Positions 11,210-22,860 of a stretch of 64,000 nt of DNA are shown here, one piece after another. Numbering within the stretch: the first letter of the stretch is position 1; the number at the start of each line of letters is the position of its first letter. The notes under the pieces are model-generated. The model was not told the DNA's origin, did no database searches, and was given only the letters and a program-made list of their open reading frames with translations. The translations under genes and the position numbers were made by a program. Source of the DNA: Siphonodentalium dalli (Eukaryota > Mollusca > Scaphopoda > Gadilida > Siphonodentaliidae); NCBI GenBank assembly GCA_032622095.1, contig CP136065.1, positions 247,007,474 through 247,071,473 on the forward strand. Reading direction: 5' to 3'.

Positions 11210-12170
11210 GGGTCTCCATTGAGCAGTGGGGTGTCAACCTTGAAACTTTCAATTACACGCCCGACCCACCCCAACATAGACTACATGAGGTCCCCTCCCA
11301 ACTGAAACAAACACACTCCCAAGTTTGTAAAATTCCTTTTCATATCCCCCTTACATTGGAAGTGATGCCTTCAACCTAACATGCCCCCTTCCTTTTTAAT
11401 GGCCGACCCCATTCAAACATATTTGATTCCCAACTATCCATGGACCCTACACACCAAAACGACATTGTTTGACTGGTCGGACCCATTATAACAAATCTAA
11501 CCCAAGGACCTTCCAAACTATATATAGGCTAAAAAGGACTGATGGCTCTTGAAAACATTTTTAAGATTAACCATTGAGGAAAATAGTTATGTCCCAGGCT
11601 CCGCCAGTATTGAATACCCAATTTGAACAAATATCACAAAGACCTCCTTACCTAATATAAGCATAATAGGCCTGATGGTTCTTGGGGGGTTTTATGAAAT
11701 ACTATAGAGGGAACTAGTTATGTCCCTGGGTCTACCCCTATTTGACCTCGTGACCCCATTTGAACAAATCTGAATCACTGTCACACAATGACTCTTCATA
11801 CCAAATATAAGCTGAATATCGGTCGGATGGTTCTTGATAAGAAGACATTTTAACAATTATTATGGATAGAAAAGTTATTGTCCTGGCTCCGCCCTTGTTG
11901 TATTCCTGTCACTCAAGGACCATCCATGCCAAATATAAGCTAGATAGCCCCGATAGTTCTTGAGATGTTTTAAGAATTAATATGGACGGAAAAGGCTTGA
12001 CCCCTTTTTGACCCGGCGACCCAATTTGAACAAATCAGAAACCCAGTCACCTGGGGACCATCCACTATATATATAACTCAATTCTGACTTGAGGTTCTTG
12101 AGAAGATATTGACGGATGTGTAGTGGCGACTATAGCTACACTGGATACTTTGTCTCACGTGAGCTAAAAG
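11210..12170 (+). mobile_element. Helentron/pearl-like fragment, family B, about 150-bp repeats
   Basis: Diverged tandem units of about 150 bp (GTTATGTCCC-GGCTCCGCC, TTTGAACAAAT, ACCAAATATAAGCT) lead into the end GACTATAGCTACACTGGATA + CTTTGTCTCACGTGAGCTAAAA. The same end and units occur at 27580-28407, where the ACGG microsatellite is present. Confidence 0.6.
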
Positions 12171-12445
12171 CCACCACCCTCATCTAGTTTCTTATATGTA
12201 ACGGTCCGATAACAGAGGAATTTATTTTTAATGGCATGACTGTCAGATACACACTTGAGAGCAACATTTATATCTCTGAATATACCAATATTGATAATTT
12301 AGATTGAAACTAGTTAGTTATAATACACCATTCAACATGGCTGTCACACACAGCGGATTCAATTAAAATTATAACTGCAATGCATTGTTTTGTTAACAGT
12401 GGAGAATCATTGACATTAGAATACCATATGATGAAAACTGCTGGT

Positions 12446-12560
12446 TCTAGGATGTGAGAAGGGATTTAGTTTTGAAAAGAGTAGAATCCAATATGGCTGC
12501 CGGCAGCCATATTTTTGATCGCAAATCGTTCAAATTAGACAGCTCCCATCTACACCCCGG
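12446..12560 (+). repeat. Single unit of the 160-bp pearl-like repeat
   Basis: The phrases GGGATTTAGTTTTG, AAGAGTAGAATCCAATATGG and CAGCTCCCATCTACA match one unit of the repeat at 56.9-58.4 kb. It is an isolated remnant. Confidence 0.55.
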
Positions 12561-13500
12561 TGTACGTGCCAAACCATGCAGACTGAATGTGAAAGTCATT
12601 TTCACGTATTATGATATGGGGATATGTTTGTTTCTCATCGTAAAACAGACGACGAACAATGTATGTATACGTCCACACGAAGCAGGAGTATTTACCCACC
12701 CACTCTTAGTTCTCCCAGATAAAACCATTTAATAATTTTTTGCTTTTTCTAACTCAAATTTTCGAGAACATCCATCCACTAGTATACATGTAGTTCCTGG
12801 CCTTCCCGGCTGCCAAAACAAATGCCGGTATATAGCTGAATCTGTCAATGAAGAATAGGAATGAACAGAATTTAAAAAATAAGTGTCATTACGCCCCCGG
12901 TGTATTATATCATACAGTTTCTTGGAAAGCTTTGTACACATGGGGTTTTTATTTATAGAATTGGGCTTTTTGGGACGGATTAAAACTCGAACTGCGACCC
13001 AAAGGCCGAGTCTGGTAAAATTTCATTTATTGTCATTTACATTATTATTTCATGCAGCGGGCGTCTCTTGAGACATGCTTAATTGACCCATGGTTTGTTA
13101 TTTGGATGCCAAGAAGTGCAAGGCGATTAATTCTAACATGAATTCGTGCGTTAACCATTAACACGCTGCGCGTTATGTGTTTCTATTGTTCTTTAACCTG
13201 CTTTGTTGCATTGTTATTTGAACATCTTTCGTTTATTTTTACGTGATATAAATCGGAATGCTATCTACTATTATACTGCACGGGGATTTGACGACTGTAT
13301 ACGAAATTTAATTCGAACATGAATCCTACGAGGTGTTTGTTTATATCAGTGTTGAACATGTTATTTAATATCGAATAGTGAACTTTTTCATCTAGTTATA
13401 CGCGACAAATATCGGCATGTTATATTCTAAATGAATTGGGATAGTAATTATTAATTTTTGTAAAGGATTTCGTGAACCACCCCATCTATAAAAAGGTGTA
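12561..13500. other. No feature seen
   Basis: This is non-coding AT-rich intron. I see no frame with splice support and no repeat boundary. Confidence 0.4.
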
Positions 13501-13549
13501 TTTCCTTATATAATACATTTTCACACACCATCAGCTAATATGGAAAGCA

Positions 13550-14035
13550 TATCATTTCAGTTCGTGGCGTGTTTAAGACTTCAAATGGGATAGTGGGGTC
13601 CTCAAAACAGAACATTCTCCTTTCGTATTTGCTAGCCACTTTTTGTAAAAATGCCCCAGGATTTCGGTGGGACCAACCCACCCATACCAATTGTATGTTC
13701 CCCAATAGCACTACCTTTCATTCACACAGCCAGCTAATTTGAGAATATATAAATTCAGTTTATGGTGCGTCCGAAATATTAAATGTGTTAGAATGTCCTC
13801 CAATAACAGTGAGAATATGCCTTTCTCGTTTGACAGCCGCTTTTTGTGAAGTATCCCAGATATTCGGAACATCATTTCAGTTCGTAGTGTGTAGACTTCA
13901 AATGGGGTAGGGGCTTCAAAACATTGAAAATTCACATTTCGTATTTTCCAGCTGCCTTTTGTAAAGTGCCCTAGTTTTCTGGAACCACCCATACAACATT
14001 CAACTTTCTTATTCGCCGGCCGCCCTTTTTAAAGT
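13550..14035. repeat. Diverged tandem repeat, units of about 170-190 bp
   Basis: The phrases TTCAGTTCGTGGCGTGT/TTCAGTTCGTAGTGTG, GACTTCAAATGGG, TTTCGTATTT and TTTTTGTAAA recur three times with many changes. It is old and has no coding potential. Confidence 0.5.
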
Positions 14036-14173
14036 GCCCTATATGATTTTATTACATTTTATACGTGACACATAGAATCTGAAAAATGACAAGAGTTAAT
14101 CAAAAGGGATGGGAGAACTAGTTATTCAACTTAGAGTATTGCTCCTCTCCCTTAACAATATTGAAATGCATAA

Positions 14174-14971
14174 TCTATTATATATTTTGGAAGATCTGTG
14201 TGTGTGTCTGTGTGTGTGTGTGTGTGTGTGATCGCGATGGACTCGAAAACGACTGAGCCGATTTCGATGAAACTTGGTATGTGGGGGTATTTTCGGCCGG
14301 GGGGTGGCATGGGCCTATCAATTTTCAGATCCGAGGTCAAATTTTCACGTGCCGCGGTCAAATCTGTTTTTACGCTGTGTTACGGGACTTTCATTTGAGT
14401 TCGGTGCTTACAAATCGATTCGAAACAGCGCGAATAATAAAATGCCAGTCATAATAATGACACTGTGAGAATCTTTCGTGTTTCCTCTTTCCAACGATAT
14501 ATAATGCGTATGTATCCGTTTTAGTTATCTGCCTCAATTATCAAGAAGAAGTGGTACTATCTTCCATCAGGATAAAAACAATGCGTAACTTCTATGACGT
14601 CGTTAGAGGTCATAACGTTAGATCACGTTAACGCTTAACCGGCCGATGCATTTGACTGTTTCAGACGTCTTGGCGATATCTCGGGCACCGATGGTAATTT
14701 ATCTTTACGTTGAAACTTGATAATTAATGAGCGTGTGTATATGAGGCGCGTTTATATACTTGAGTGGAAATCAAATCGGGTTAAACTGGCGGATTTTTAA
14801 GGACGAAATTTGATGCATAGGGTATCTCGATATCCGCTGGGCCGATTTCCCGGTATCCGCTGGGCCGATTTCCACCATTTTTGGGGTGTTGGTGTTTGAC
14901 CCCACCTGACCTTGACCTTCAAAATGGTCAATTCAAGGTCAAAGCCCGGACGAAGTCGGGTCACTTTCTAG
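14174..14971 (+). mobile_element. Helitron, non-autonomous copy (III)
   Basis: This is the same family as 7816-8593, inserted canonically between A and T (A|TC...CTAG|T). It has a longer GT run (14196-14230) and only scattered base changes. The near-identity over 780 bp shows recent spread. Confidence 0.85.
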
Positions 14972-17230
14972 TAATATTTATATATTGTATTATGTTTGGT
15001 CTCAAAGTTTGCTTAGTTGGAATGTAGTGCCTAAAAAAGGGGTCGAGATTCAGGGTGAGGTCTGGAGTTATGAGTGGACATATATCACGGAGGGGATGTA
15101 GGTCATATGGCTAGATGAGCCGAGACTTTGGATAACAATATGGGCGAATACATAGGCGAAGATATAGGCTTATTGGGATTTTGAAAGTGTTCCGTCAATG
15201 GGATCTACCTGCGTGCTGCTAAACAATTTATCATTTAGAGTATTGGATAGGTTGCTTTGACCGAAGAGGATATATTCAACCCTATCAACAAAAAATTCCA
15301 TTTAGCCATTTCTTCAAATAATTGGCACTGGAAAAAGAAATGCAAAGCTTCGTCAATATAAAACCCGCATTGACAGTGGGCTGTTATGGGAATATAGTTT
15401 CCAAGTTTACCAAAGTTTAACATATCTACTGTTGCCCATTATATAAATGAAGAATAGTATGCACACCGGGTTACATAAAACATGTTGAGCGCATATGCAC
15501 TGCCTCTCAATAATGTCACAACAATCATGTTTTAAGAGCCGCTTGGTTGTCTGATAAACAAATCCAAATACAAATTCGCATCCAGTATACACATAAGGAA
15601 CAAGTAGAGACAATAGTATAAATGTTGGCCAAGTATCAACAATGTGTCTACTGGACAGCCTCTATAAGATATCTCAACACAACTGTAAAAGATAACGTTG
15701 ATTTGCTCAGTAGTTCTTAACATGAATAGATATAATTCAAACATTATTACACGAAGCACAATTCCGTGGAGTTGGTATGTAGATGATATTTAAGAACGCA
15801 CAATGTCAAAATCGAATTCAAAAATTTGTCTACTGAACAGCCTCCATCAGATATTTGAACACCACTTTGTAAAATAACGCCCATTTGCTCAGTAGTTCGC
15901 AACGTGAATACAATTGATTTCTCGTAAGTATGTTCAAGTATGAACACAGCCAGGAGGTCGATGAATTACATGCACTCGAGCCAAAATGTCCGCTATTAAG
16001 AAATCTGAACAAGGAAGTTCTTGATTTCTTGAAGCGACATTCAAATTGACGTACGTGATACTTGTGAAAATGGGAGAGTCACTCGTTTCTATTCCCAAAC
16101 GATTTCGTTTTCAGACTCAAAGCACTCTGTGCTGCAATCCTAATAATCAAGCCGGTGGTTGCACTTTCTTTGAATCATAGCACATATTTTCTATACAATG
16201 GAGATAATAGCTCGGTAAGTTTTGTGCCCCTCTCCTCATCCCTGACGGGGACGATGCCACAATGCAACATATGTATACTTAAACCACAGCATTGTACTCT
16301 TACCTATACCATGGAGATGACCACACATAAGTTTGGTAGAAACCACCAACAATAAAAGTGTTCATTAACTCTGAGGCAATTTTTTTTTGAAAAAAAATAT
16401 TTCCGTGAAAAAGAGAGATTTTTCAGCGGAAAATAACCGTTTCGGCTCCAAATGGCAGGACAATCCAAATTTACCAACATTTTTTCCTATAAAGTAGAGA
16501 TATGGTATGATATGGCAATATTAACACAAACAATCTTGGCAAATAAACAATCTTGGCAAATAACTTTGCCACAGCGTTCGGCTGACCAAAATCGTCAATT
16601 TCTGGAAAAGGTGACTGATGGGTATCTGTCATCGTCGATTTGACAATAACCACCACCAATTCCGATATTTTTCACTATCAATTTCGTGAAAAATATATGT
16701 TTCTCCTTCAAGAAAAATTGGGTACCAGACCACTTTTGGCGTTTGACCGCTGCACTATTTAGTCTCAGTATATTATATTACTCGACATAATCCAGGGGCC
16801 CCGTGTATGTGTTTAGGGGTGACGCATATTGGGAGGGGGCCAAGTTACAAGCCCTGGTGGTTCATAGTATGGGTTAATCTATATTAGCTTCAACATTATT
16901 ATGAATATTCCATGTTCAAAAAGTTAATTTATTTCATCAATTATAACAGCATTATATGCATGCATGCGTGTATTCATGTTTCCGAGTTTGTTGAATACAA
17001 TAAATTGTCCGCAATTTTGAAAGTTATTTAGAGTTCACGTGTTTTCATGAAAATAATAGTAGGCTAAAAGTAGGGGAAATGCAACAGAACAGTTCTTAGT
17101 CCAAGGTATATAACTAAGATAGGGAGAGAGAATGTATTCATACATATATATGTTTTTGAAGCACATATGCCAAGTAACAATTAAATTGTGAACAATATAC
17201 AAAGTTTGGTATCTTTGGCATAAAAATAAA
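14972..17230. other. Intronic sequence, one diverged tandem pair
   Basis: A pair at 15645-15735 and 15832-15915 (GACAGCCTCTATAAGATAT versus AACAGCCTCCATCAGATAT, both ending TTTGCTCAGTAGTTC) is the only clear structure. Short palindromic AT stretches lie at 16380-16400. No gene is supported. Confidence 0.4.
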
Positions 17231-17611
17231 ATTATTAAAGTTAGAATTTGGTCTCGTTGCTATGGTAATTTAATTGCATAGCAACTGTTGTCATGGACAA
17301 CACATTTGACAACCTAATCAACATGAGATGAATGGGGGGGGGAACCTTTAATGTGGACACAAAGTTTCTGGCAGTCTTAGCCCTTTCACTCGAAAATGTT
17401 AAAAAAGTGTTTTTGAGTCCAATTTATGCAAATTTGGCTTATCTAATTTGACCTTGACCTTTGACCTTGACAGAGGTAACTAGAAAATTGCCAACAATGA
17501 TTTTATTTATCGTGGTATCCCATAGCACATTATTAACATTGTTGGCATATGGTACTAAAAATGTTTAGCAAAAATTATTCTAGCCACCCTTTCTCCGACC
17601 TGCCTCCTGAC

Positions 17612-17740
17612 TAGAATACACACCCAGTAATTGAGCGCCCTGCCGCCATCGTAAGCTAAGAATACACAACAAGTAGTTGAATGCCCTGCCACCATTATAA
17701 GCTAGGTATACACTATACATACCCAGTAATTGAGCGCCCT
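17612..17740. repeat. 46-bp minisatellite, exon-proximal part (about 3 units)
   Basis: The units run into the end of exon 9. Read on the minus strand each has CTTACGATGGCGGCAGGGCG, then CTCAATTACTGG|GTGTGT, that is the exon 9 end followed by a GT donor. Confidence 0.75.
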
Positions 17741-17848
17741 GCCGCCATTGTAAGCAAGCTGAGCGAGGTAATCAAAGAGCTCCTTCCATTTCTCTTTGTT
17801 GTCATTCTTTCGAGTGTTCAAATGCTTTGTAACTTGCTCCTTTAAAGA
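17723..17848 (-). CDS. Exon 9 of the large gene, sandwiched between two tandem arrays
   Basis: The exon is 126 bases (42 codons), acceptor TTAATACAG and donor TGG|GTATGT, phase 0 on both sides. It reads SLKEQVTKHLNT, then KWKELFDYLAQLA, then GGRALNYW. The 20-bp satellite begins about 45 bases upstream of its acceptor. Its last 30 or so bases plus the donor are the unit of the 46-bp repeat downstream, so the exact exon end could instead be the donor of a neighbouring copy. Confidence 0.65.
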
Positions 17849-17889
17849 CTGTATTAAATAAAATCACCAATTTAATGAGACCGAACATA

Positions 17890-19140
17890 GATTTCACACA
17901 CATATAGAGGTATCATCACACATATAGAGGCATCATCACACATATAGAGGTATCATCAGACATATAGAGGTATCACCACACATATAGAGGTATCATCACA
18001 CATATAGAGGTATCATCACACATATAGAGGTATCATCACACATATAGAGGTATCATCACACATATAGAGGTATCATCACACATATAGAGGTATCACCACA
18101 CATATAGAGATATCACCACACATATAGAGGTATCATCACACATATAGAGGTATCACCACACATATAGAGATATCATCACACATATAGAGGTATCATCACA
18201 CATATGCAGGTATCATCACACATATAGAGGTATCATCAGACAAATAGAGGTATCATCACACATATAGAGGTATCATCACACATATAGATATATCATCACA
18301 CATATAGAGGTATCATCACACATATAGAGGTATCATCACACATATAGAGGTATCACCACACATATAGAGATATCATCACACATATGCAGGTACCATCGCA
18401 CATATAGATGTATCATCACAAATATAGAGGTATCATCACACACATAGAGGTATCATCTTACATATAGAGATATCATCACACATATAGAGGTATCATCACA
18501 CATATAGAGGTATCATCACACATATACAGGTATCATCACACATATGCAGGTATCATCACACATATAGAGGTATCATCACACATATGCAGGTATCATCACA
18601 CATATACATATATAATCACACATATGCAGGTATCATCACACATATAGAGGTATCATCACACATATGCAGGTATAATCACACATATAGAGGTATCATCAGA
18701 CATATAGAGGTATCATCACACATATGCAGGTATCATCACACATATAAAGATATCATCACACATATAGAGGTATCATCACACATATAGAGGTATCACCACA
18801 CATATAGAGGTATCACCACACATATAGAGGTATCATCACACATATAGAGGTATCATCACACATATAGAGGTATCATCACACATATAGAGGTATCATCACA
18901 CATATAGAGGTATCATCACACATATAGAGGTATCATCACATATATAGAGGTATCATCACACATATAGAGGTATCATCACACATATAGAGGTAGCATCACA
19001 CATATAGAGATATAATCACACATATGCAGGTATCATCACACATATAGAGGTACCATCACACATATACAGGTATCATCACACATATGCAGGTATCATCACA
19101 CATATAGAGGTATCATCAAACATATACAGGTATAATCACA
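17890..19140. repeat. 20-bp satellite, about 62 units (array 1)
   Basis: The unit CATATAGAGGTATCATCACA repeats at 20 bp with point variants (CATATGCAGG, ATAGATATATC). It starts about 45 bases upstream of exon 9's acceptor, where a branch point would be. Smaller array 2 of the same unit is at 22240-22684 in another intron of the same gene. Confidence 0.95.
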
Positions 19141-19261
19141 AATACAATATTTTTCTAAATAAGTAAAATATATATCTCCTAAAAGTATCTTGCTAACTGA
19201 GGAGAGACTACAATTAGCTGTTCTGTAGTAGTTCATAAAGTGAAAGTTGTTTCTGCCATCT

Positions 19262-20845
19262 TCATTACTCACTTGATAAGCTAACATCATTACTCACTTG
19301 ATAAACTAACACCATTACTCACGTGATAAGCTAACATCATTACTCACTTGATAAACTAACATCATTACTCACGTGATAAACTAACATCATTACTCACTTG
19401 ATGAGCTAACACCATTACTCACTTGATAAACTAACACCATTAATCATGTGTTAAGCTAACATCATTACTCACTTGATAAGCTAACATCATTACTCACATG
19501 ATAAGCTAACATCATTACTCACTTGATAAACTAACATCATTACTCACTTGATAAACTAACATCATTACTCACTTGATAAACTAACATCATTACTCACTTG
19601 ATAAACTAACATCATTACTCACTTGATAAGCTAACATCATTACCCTCACTTGATAAGCTAACATCATTACTCTCACTTGATAAGCTAACATCATTACTCA
19701 CTTGATAAGCTAACATCATTACTCACGTGATAAGCTAACATCATTACTCACTTGATAAACTAACATCATTACTCACTTGATAAGCTAACATCATTACTCA
19801 CTTGATAAGCTAACATCATTACTCACTTGATAAACTAACATCATTACTCACTTGATAAGCTAACATCATTACTCACTTGATAAACTAACATCATTACTCA
19901 CTTGATAAGCTAACATCATTACTCACTTGATAAACTAACATCATTACTCACTTGATAAGCTAACATCATTACTCACTTGATAAACTAACATCATTACTCA
20001 GTTGATAAACTAATATCATTACTCACTTGATAAGCTAACATCATTACTCACTTGATAAACTAACATCATTACTCACTTGATAAACTAACACCATTACTCA
20101 CTTGATAAGCTAACATCATTACTCACTTGATAAACTAACATCATTACTCAGTTGATAAACTAATATCATTACTCACTTGATAAGCTAACATCATTACTCA
20201 CTTGATAAGCTAACATCACTACTCACTTGATAAGCTAACATCATTACTCACTTGATAAACTAACATCATTACTCACTTGATAAACTAACATCATTACTCA
20301 GTTGATAAACTAATATCATTACTCACTTGATAAGCTAACATCATTACTCACTTGATAAACTAACATCATTACTCACTTGATAAACTAACACCATTACTCA
20401 CTTGATAAGCTAACATCATTACTCACTTGATAAACTAACATCATTACTCAGTTGATAAACTAATATCATTACTCACTTGATAAGCTAACATCATTACTCA
20501 CTTGATAAGCTAACATCACTACTCACTTGATAAGCTAACATCATTACTCACTTGATAAACTAACATCATTACTCACTTGATAAACTAACATCATTACTCA
20601 CTTGATAAGCTAACATCATTACTCACTTAATAAGCTAACATCATTACTAACTTGATAAGCTAACATCATTACTCACTTGATAAGCTAACATCATTACTCA
20701 CTTGATAAACTAATTCATTACTCACTTGATAAGCTAACATCATTATTCACTTGATAAACTAATTCATTACTCACTTGATAAGCTAACATCATTATTCACT
20801 TGATAAGCTAACATTATATTACTCACTTGATAAGCTAATTTTCTC
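19262..20845. repeat. 25-bp satellite made of the exon 8 splice junction, about 63 units
   Basis: The plus-strand unit is CTTGATAAGCTAACATCATTA + CTCA. On the minus strand it reads TTAGCTTATCAA|GTGAGTAATGATG: the last four codons of exon 8 (LAYQ) and the first 13 intron bases with the 5' splice site. Nearly every unit keeps GTGAGT. A 300-bp higher-order block (marked by GTTGATAAACTAATATC at 20001, 20151, 20301 and 20451) occurs twice, at 20001-20300 and 20301-20600. Confidence 0.92.
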
Positions 20846-21017
20846 ATGATTGGAATGAGATTCAATCTGACCCTGTGACCTTTCCCATCATCCCAGTGTA
20901 ACGATGCCATAGAACTAGCAGGATTCAACAGCAAAGTAGAATTGGCGTAAAGAAGGTGAACAGTCGTGCCATCATCATCGGAGTATATCTTCCGCAGTGT
21001 TGGTAAGAACATGATGC
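20827..21017 (-). CDS. Exon 8 of the large gene, source of the 25-bp satellite
   Basis: The exon is 191 bases, acceptor TTCTGCAG and donor CAA|GTGAGT, phase 1 in and 0 out. It reads IMFLPTLRKIYSDDDG at the start, LHWDDGKGHRVRL in the middle and MRKLAYQ at the end. The last 12 coding bases plus the first 13 intron bases are the unit of the array that follows (19262-20845). Confidence 0.74.
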
Positions 21018-21254
21018 CTGCAGAACATACGGAATATGTGGCTAATGTTGTCGCTTTAATATGTTATGCCATGATGGGGATTCAAGCACTATTGGGCGAG
21101 GATCTGCTACATATTTTATTCATTGATCGCACAAATACTGAAGTGTTTCATTTGTTTCTTTGTTGAAGCCCGTACATTTATATGTCCAAGGAAGACAATT
21201 AGTTTTCATGAAGTGGGAAAACCAGAGTGCAGAAGAAAAATATATAGTTCATAA

Positions 21255-22050
21255 ACCCCAACCTATAGGTATGGTGGAATCATGGCCCCTCCCCAACCTA
21301 TAGGTATGGTGTAATCATGCCACCCCTCCTCCAACCTATAGGTATGGTGCAATCATGCCCCCCTCCTCCGACCTATAGGTATGGTGTAATCATGCCCCCC
21401 TCCTCCGACCTATAGGTATGGTGCAATCATGCCCCCCTCCTCCAACATATAGGTATGGTGTAATAATGCCCCCCTCCTCCAACCTATTGGTATGGTGTAA
21501 TCATGCCCCACTCCTCCGACCTATAGGTACGGTGGAATCATGTCCCCTCCCCAACCTATAGGTATGGTGTAATCATGCCCCCCTCCTCCGACCTATAGGC
21601 CTAGGTATGGTGAATCATGCCCTCCTCCTCCGACCTATAGGCCTAGGTATGGTGAATCATGTTGCCACTCTGTATTTTTGCCTTGAAGCGGACATCACTA
21701 AAAGCCATGTAGTTTATTCTGCCTGGTTACAATGCAATTACATTCTCAACTACAGTAATGCTCTAATTGCTAATGCTAACCCTAACCCTAACCCTAACCC
21801 TAACCCTCCTCCGACCTATAGGCATGGTGGAATCATGTCCCCTCCCCAACCTATAGGTATGGTGTAATAATGCCCCCCTCCTCCAACCTATTGGTATGGT
21901 GTAATCATGCCCCACTCCTCCGACCTATAGGTACGGTGGAATCATGTCCCCTCCCCAACCTATAGGTATGGTGTAATCATGCCCCCCTCCTCCGACCTAT
22001 AGGCCTAGGTATGGTGAATCATGCCCCCCTCCTCCGACCTATAGGCCTAG
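21255..22050. repeat. C/T-rich minisatellite, units of about 37-40 bp
   Basis: The units contain CCTATAGGTATGGTGTAATC and ATGCCCCCCTCCTCCGA. The array runs 21255-21655 and resumes 21807-22040 after the first telomere-like tract. A related array of four 46-bp units (AATCATGCCCCCTCCCCAGC, CTATAGTCCCTATATTATAG) is at 23370-23530. Confidence 0.85.
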
Positions 22051-22210
22051 GTATGGTGAATCATGTTGCCACTCTGTATTTTTGCCTTGAAGCGGACATC
22101 ACTAAAAGCCATGTAGTTTATTCTGCCTGGTTACAATGCAATTACATTCTCAACTACAGTAATGCTCTAATTGCTAATGCTAACCCTAACCCTAACCCTA
22201 ACCTTAACCC
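21637..22210. repeat. Local duplication, about 170 bp repeated 404 bp apart
   Basis: The segment running from AGGCCTAGGTATGGTGAATC through GTTGCCACTCTG, a MITE end and the start of a telomeric tract is present at 21637-21806 and 22041-22210 almost unchanged. The duplication therefore includes the MITE-telomere junction. Confidence 0.85.
21774..21806. repeat. Interstitial telomeric repeat (CCCTAA)n, short copy
   Basis: About five CCCTAA units follow TACAGTAATGCTCTAATT-GCTAATGCTAA, the left end of a fold-back MITE. Confidence 0.9.
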
Positions 22211-22239
22211 TAACCCTAACCCTAACCCTAACCCTAACC
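22180..22239. repeat. Interstitial telomeric repeat (CCCTAA)n, longer copy
   Basis: About ten units with one variant (CCTTAA) run between a fold-back MITE end on the left and the 20-bp satellite on the right. (TTAGGG)n is the usual telomere repeat of molluscs and most animals. Confidence 0.92.
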
Positions 22240-22684
22240 ACACATAATCACACATATAGAGGTATCATCAGACATATAGAGGTATCATCACACAACACAT
22301 ATGCAGGTATCATCACACATATACAGATATTATCACACATATAGAGGTATCATCACACATATAGAGGTATCATCACACATATAGAGGTATCACCACACAT
22401 ATAGAGGTATCATCACACATATAGAGGTATCACCACACATATAGAGGTATCATCACACATATAGAGGTATCATCACACATATAGAGGTATCATCACACAT
22501 ATAGAGGTATCATCACACATATAGAGGTATCATCACACATATAGAGGTATCATCACACATATAGAGGTATCATCACACATATGCAGGTATCATCACACAT
22601 ATAGAGGTATCATCACACATATAGAGGTATCATCACACATATAGAGATATCATCACACATATGCAGGTATCATCACACATATAG
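22240..22684. repeat. 20-bp satellite, array 2, about 22 units
   Basis: It has the same CATATAGAGGTATCATCACA unit as array 1. It lies directly between the telomeric tract and the right half of a fold-back MITE. At the MITE junction both sides share AGA. Confidence 0.92.
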
Positions 22685-22860
22685 AATTATGGGTAACTTT
22701 TCACGATTTAGTCGGAAATATGGCTTGTTGCCATTCATCGGAAAGCCCTCCCCGAGAGCTTTCCGATGAATGGCAACAAGCCATATTTCCGACTAAATCC
22801 TGAAAAGTTACCCATAATTCTGCTGTGTTTAAGGAGTCGATTAATTAGAGCATTACTGTA

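Larger units (their letters stand above)
9497..17611. mobile_element. 8.1-kb segment with inverted ends, inserted in the 46-bp array
   Basis: The left end is GTCAGGAGGC, the right end GCCTCCTGAC, and similarity continues inward: TGCTAAACATTTTTAGTACC, then ATATGCCAACA, then AACATTGTTGGCAATTTTCTA, in opposite directions. TAGGAATA (9489-9496) on the left and TAGAATA (17612-17618) on the right may be an 8-bp duplication with one base lost. No transposase frame was found. The interior holds older repeats and a Helitron. Either it is one large non-autonomous element or two smaller elements that face each other. Confidence 0.45.
22155..22860. mobile_element. Fold-back MITE, family G, split by telomeric and satellite DNA
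   Basis: The left end TACAGTAATGCTCTAATT is at 22155-22172. The right part, from AGAATTATGGGTAAC through two long complementary arms to TTAGAGCATTACTGTA, is at 22682-22860. Between them lie the telomeric tract and satellite array 2, in place of about 20-30 bases present in whole copies (51670-51889). The TA at both ends suggests a Tc1/mariner-type target. Confidence 0.7.

Noticed and set aside
19096-19290. Exon between the 20-bp and 25-bp arrays (frame reading EDGRNNFHFMNYY)
   Set aside because: It has no pyrimidine-rich acceptor, and exons 8 and 9 already join in phase.
22180-22239. A chromosome end
   Set aside because: Only about ten units, with unique sequence and genes on both sides: an interstitial tract.
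17890-22684. Regular direct repeats like a CRISPR array
   Set aside because: There are no unique spacers; units are contiguous 20- and 25-bp tandem repeats in a eukaryotic intron.
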